This document shows, one piece after another, positions 62,655-64,000 of a stretch of 64,000 bases of DNA. Both the position numbers and the translations under genes were made by a program. The stretch spans positions 1 through 64,000 of the forward strand of contig JAOTXT010000003.1 in assembly GCA_029862205.1 (NCBI GenBank), in the 5' to 3' direction. Each line of letters starts with the position of its first letter. Position 1 is the first letter of the stretch. A model generated the notes under the pieces. That model ran no database searches and had not been told where the DNA came from. It worked only from the letters and a program-made list of their open reading frames with translations. Source of the DNA: Paracoccaceae bacterium (lineage in GTDB: Bacteria > Pseudomonadota > Alphaproteobacteria > Rhodobacterales > Rhodobacteraceae).

Positions 62655-63533
62655 ATGGCGGCCATGTCCAGACCGCGCCTGCCAATCGCCGTCCTCCTCG
62701 CCCTGCCCGCCTTGATCGCGGCCTGCGCCGAGCGCCCCAGCGAGCGCGGCCTGACCGCGTTGCAGGCGGAGCTGCGCGGCGAGGGCAAGCTGCGCACCGA
62801 CACCGCGCCCCAGGATGCCCCGTTCGGGCCCGCGGCGCTGGTCCAGAATTTCCAACGTATCGCGCTCAACCACCAGGCGGACACGCTGAAGCCCGGCAGC
62901 GCCGGAAATTCAAGCCCGAACCCAGTCAGCCGCTGGCAGGGGCCGCTGCGCTATACGCTGGCAGGCGGGGCCGTAACCGCCGCCGACCGGGCCGAGACGA
63001 AGGCGCTGATGGACCGGATCGCGGGCCTGACTGGGCTGGACATCGCCGAGGGCGCTCGGGACCAGGCCAATTTCCTGATCCTGATCGTCGCCGAGACGGA
63101 TCGGGAGCGCGTTCTCGAAAGCCTTGAAGCAACCATGCCCCAACGCGCCCGGATCTACCGGTTCTGGCTGCAGAACCCCAGCACGATCTGTGTCGCCAAC
63201 AACCTGGTCTCCGGACCCGACGGCGTCTATTTGGCCGCCGCGACCGTGGTGATCGGCGACGAGGTCAAGGGCGTGCTGCGCCGCGCCTGTTTGCACGAGG
63301 AGATCGTGCAGTCGCTGGGGCTCGCCAATGACGACGACGCGGTCAGGCCTTCGATCTTCAACGATGACGGCGAGTTCGCCCTGCTGACGCGCCACGACGA
63401 ATGGCTGCTGCGCATCCTCTATGACCCGCGCCTGGCGCCCGGCATGGACGCGGAGGCGGCGATGCCCGTGGTCCGCCAGATTGTCGCCGGGCTGGACCTG
63501 ACCGCCGCGCCGGCGGATACGCGAACTGATTAA
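62655..63533 (+). CDS. DUF2927-like lipoprotein
   Basis: Signal/lipobox ALIAACAERP; ...CLHEEIVQSLGLANDDDAVRPSIFNDDGEFALLTRHDEWLLRILYDPRL. Confidence 0.82.
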   Translation: MAAMSRPRLPIAVLLALPALIAACAERPSERGLTALQAELRGEGKLRTDTAPQDAPFGPAALVQNFQRIALNHQADTLKPGSAGNSSPNPVSRWQGPLRYTLAGGAVTAADRAETKALMDRIAGLTGLDIAEGARDQANFLILIVAETDRERVLESLEATMPQRARIYRFWLQNPSTICVANNLVSGPDGVYLAAATVVIGDEVKGVLRRACLHEEIVQSLGLANDDDAVRPSIFNDDGEFALLTRHDEWLLRILYDPRLAPGMDAEAAMPVVRQIVAGLDLTAAPADTRTD

Positions 63534-63564
63534 TCCCAGCTTTGACCACGATGGGGCCGATCAC

Positions 63565-64000
63565 ATGACCTATGAGACCATCCTCTATGACCTCGCCGAC
63601 GACGTGGCGACCATCACGCTGAACCGGCCGGACAAGATGAACAGCCTCTCGGCGGCGATGCGGGTCGACCTGATCGACGCGCTGACCCGGGCGCCGGGCG
63701 AGGCGCGCGCCATCGTGCTGACCGGCGCGGGCAATGGCTTCTGCGCGGGCCAGGATCTGGGCGACGCGGGCAATATCTCGACCCTGAACCTGGAGCGGGT
63801 GCTGAGCGAGGAATACGAGCCGCTTCTGAAGCTGGTCTATGATTGCCCGGTGCCGGTGATCGCGGCGGTGAACGGCGCCGCGGCCGGGGCGGGCGCGAAC
63901 CTGGCCCTGACGGCGGATGTGGTGATCGCCGCGCGCTCGGCGGTGTTCCTGGAAGCCTTCGCCCGGATCGGCCTGATCCCGGATGCGGGCGGCACCTATT
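63565..64000 (+). CDS. Enoyl-CoA hydratase/isomerase (PaaG-like), truncated by window end
   Basis: MTYETILYDLADDVATITLNRPDKMNSLSAAMRVDLIDAL...GNGFCAGQDLGD...AAGAGANLALTADVVIAA. Confidence 0.92.
   Translation, partial: MTYETILYDLADDVATITLNRPDKMNSLSAAMRVDLIDALTRAPGEARAIVLTGAGNGFCAGQDLGDAGNISTLNLERVLSEEYEPLLKLVYDCPVPVIAAVNGAAAGAGANLALTADVVIAARSAVFLEAFARIGLIPDAGGTY

Overview
High-GC chromosomal window that looks like a Rhodobacterales-type alphaproteobacterium. It is mostly housekeeping: the end of a tad pilus locus, queC, polA, sfsA-map, dxs-xseB, ilvE, petP/petR-like regulators, tcuAB, rsfS-rlmH-gpmI-ctpA-rppH, atpHAGDC, priA, transaldolase, xerC, fumC, sspB, thyX. Non-ORF signals worth attention: (1) a circularly permuted two-piece tmRNA (ssrA) on the minus strand at about 56745-57090, encoding the tag ANDNRAPVALAA and lying directly upstream of sspB; (2) four adjacent secreted VWA/DUF1194 paralogues (57.1-60.1 kb); (3) a dispersed family of GTAG+palindrome REP-like elements, often in inverted pairs, whose stems vary in a compensatory way and whose GTAG supplies the stop codon of three genes; (4) two perfect long hairpins (39-bp and 21-bp arms) sharing a core, one lying across the 3' end of a VWA gene next to the ssrA promoter; (5) a decayed transporter region where an ABC polyamine-type binding-protein gene runs into an internally deleted BCCT transporter gene; (6) three TGAACATTGTTCA-like operators between a TetR gene and a hydrolase-methyltransferase fusion. 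All family names come from reading the translations; no database search was run. No CRISPR array, prophage, transposase or tRNA gene was recognised.
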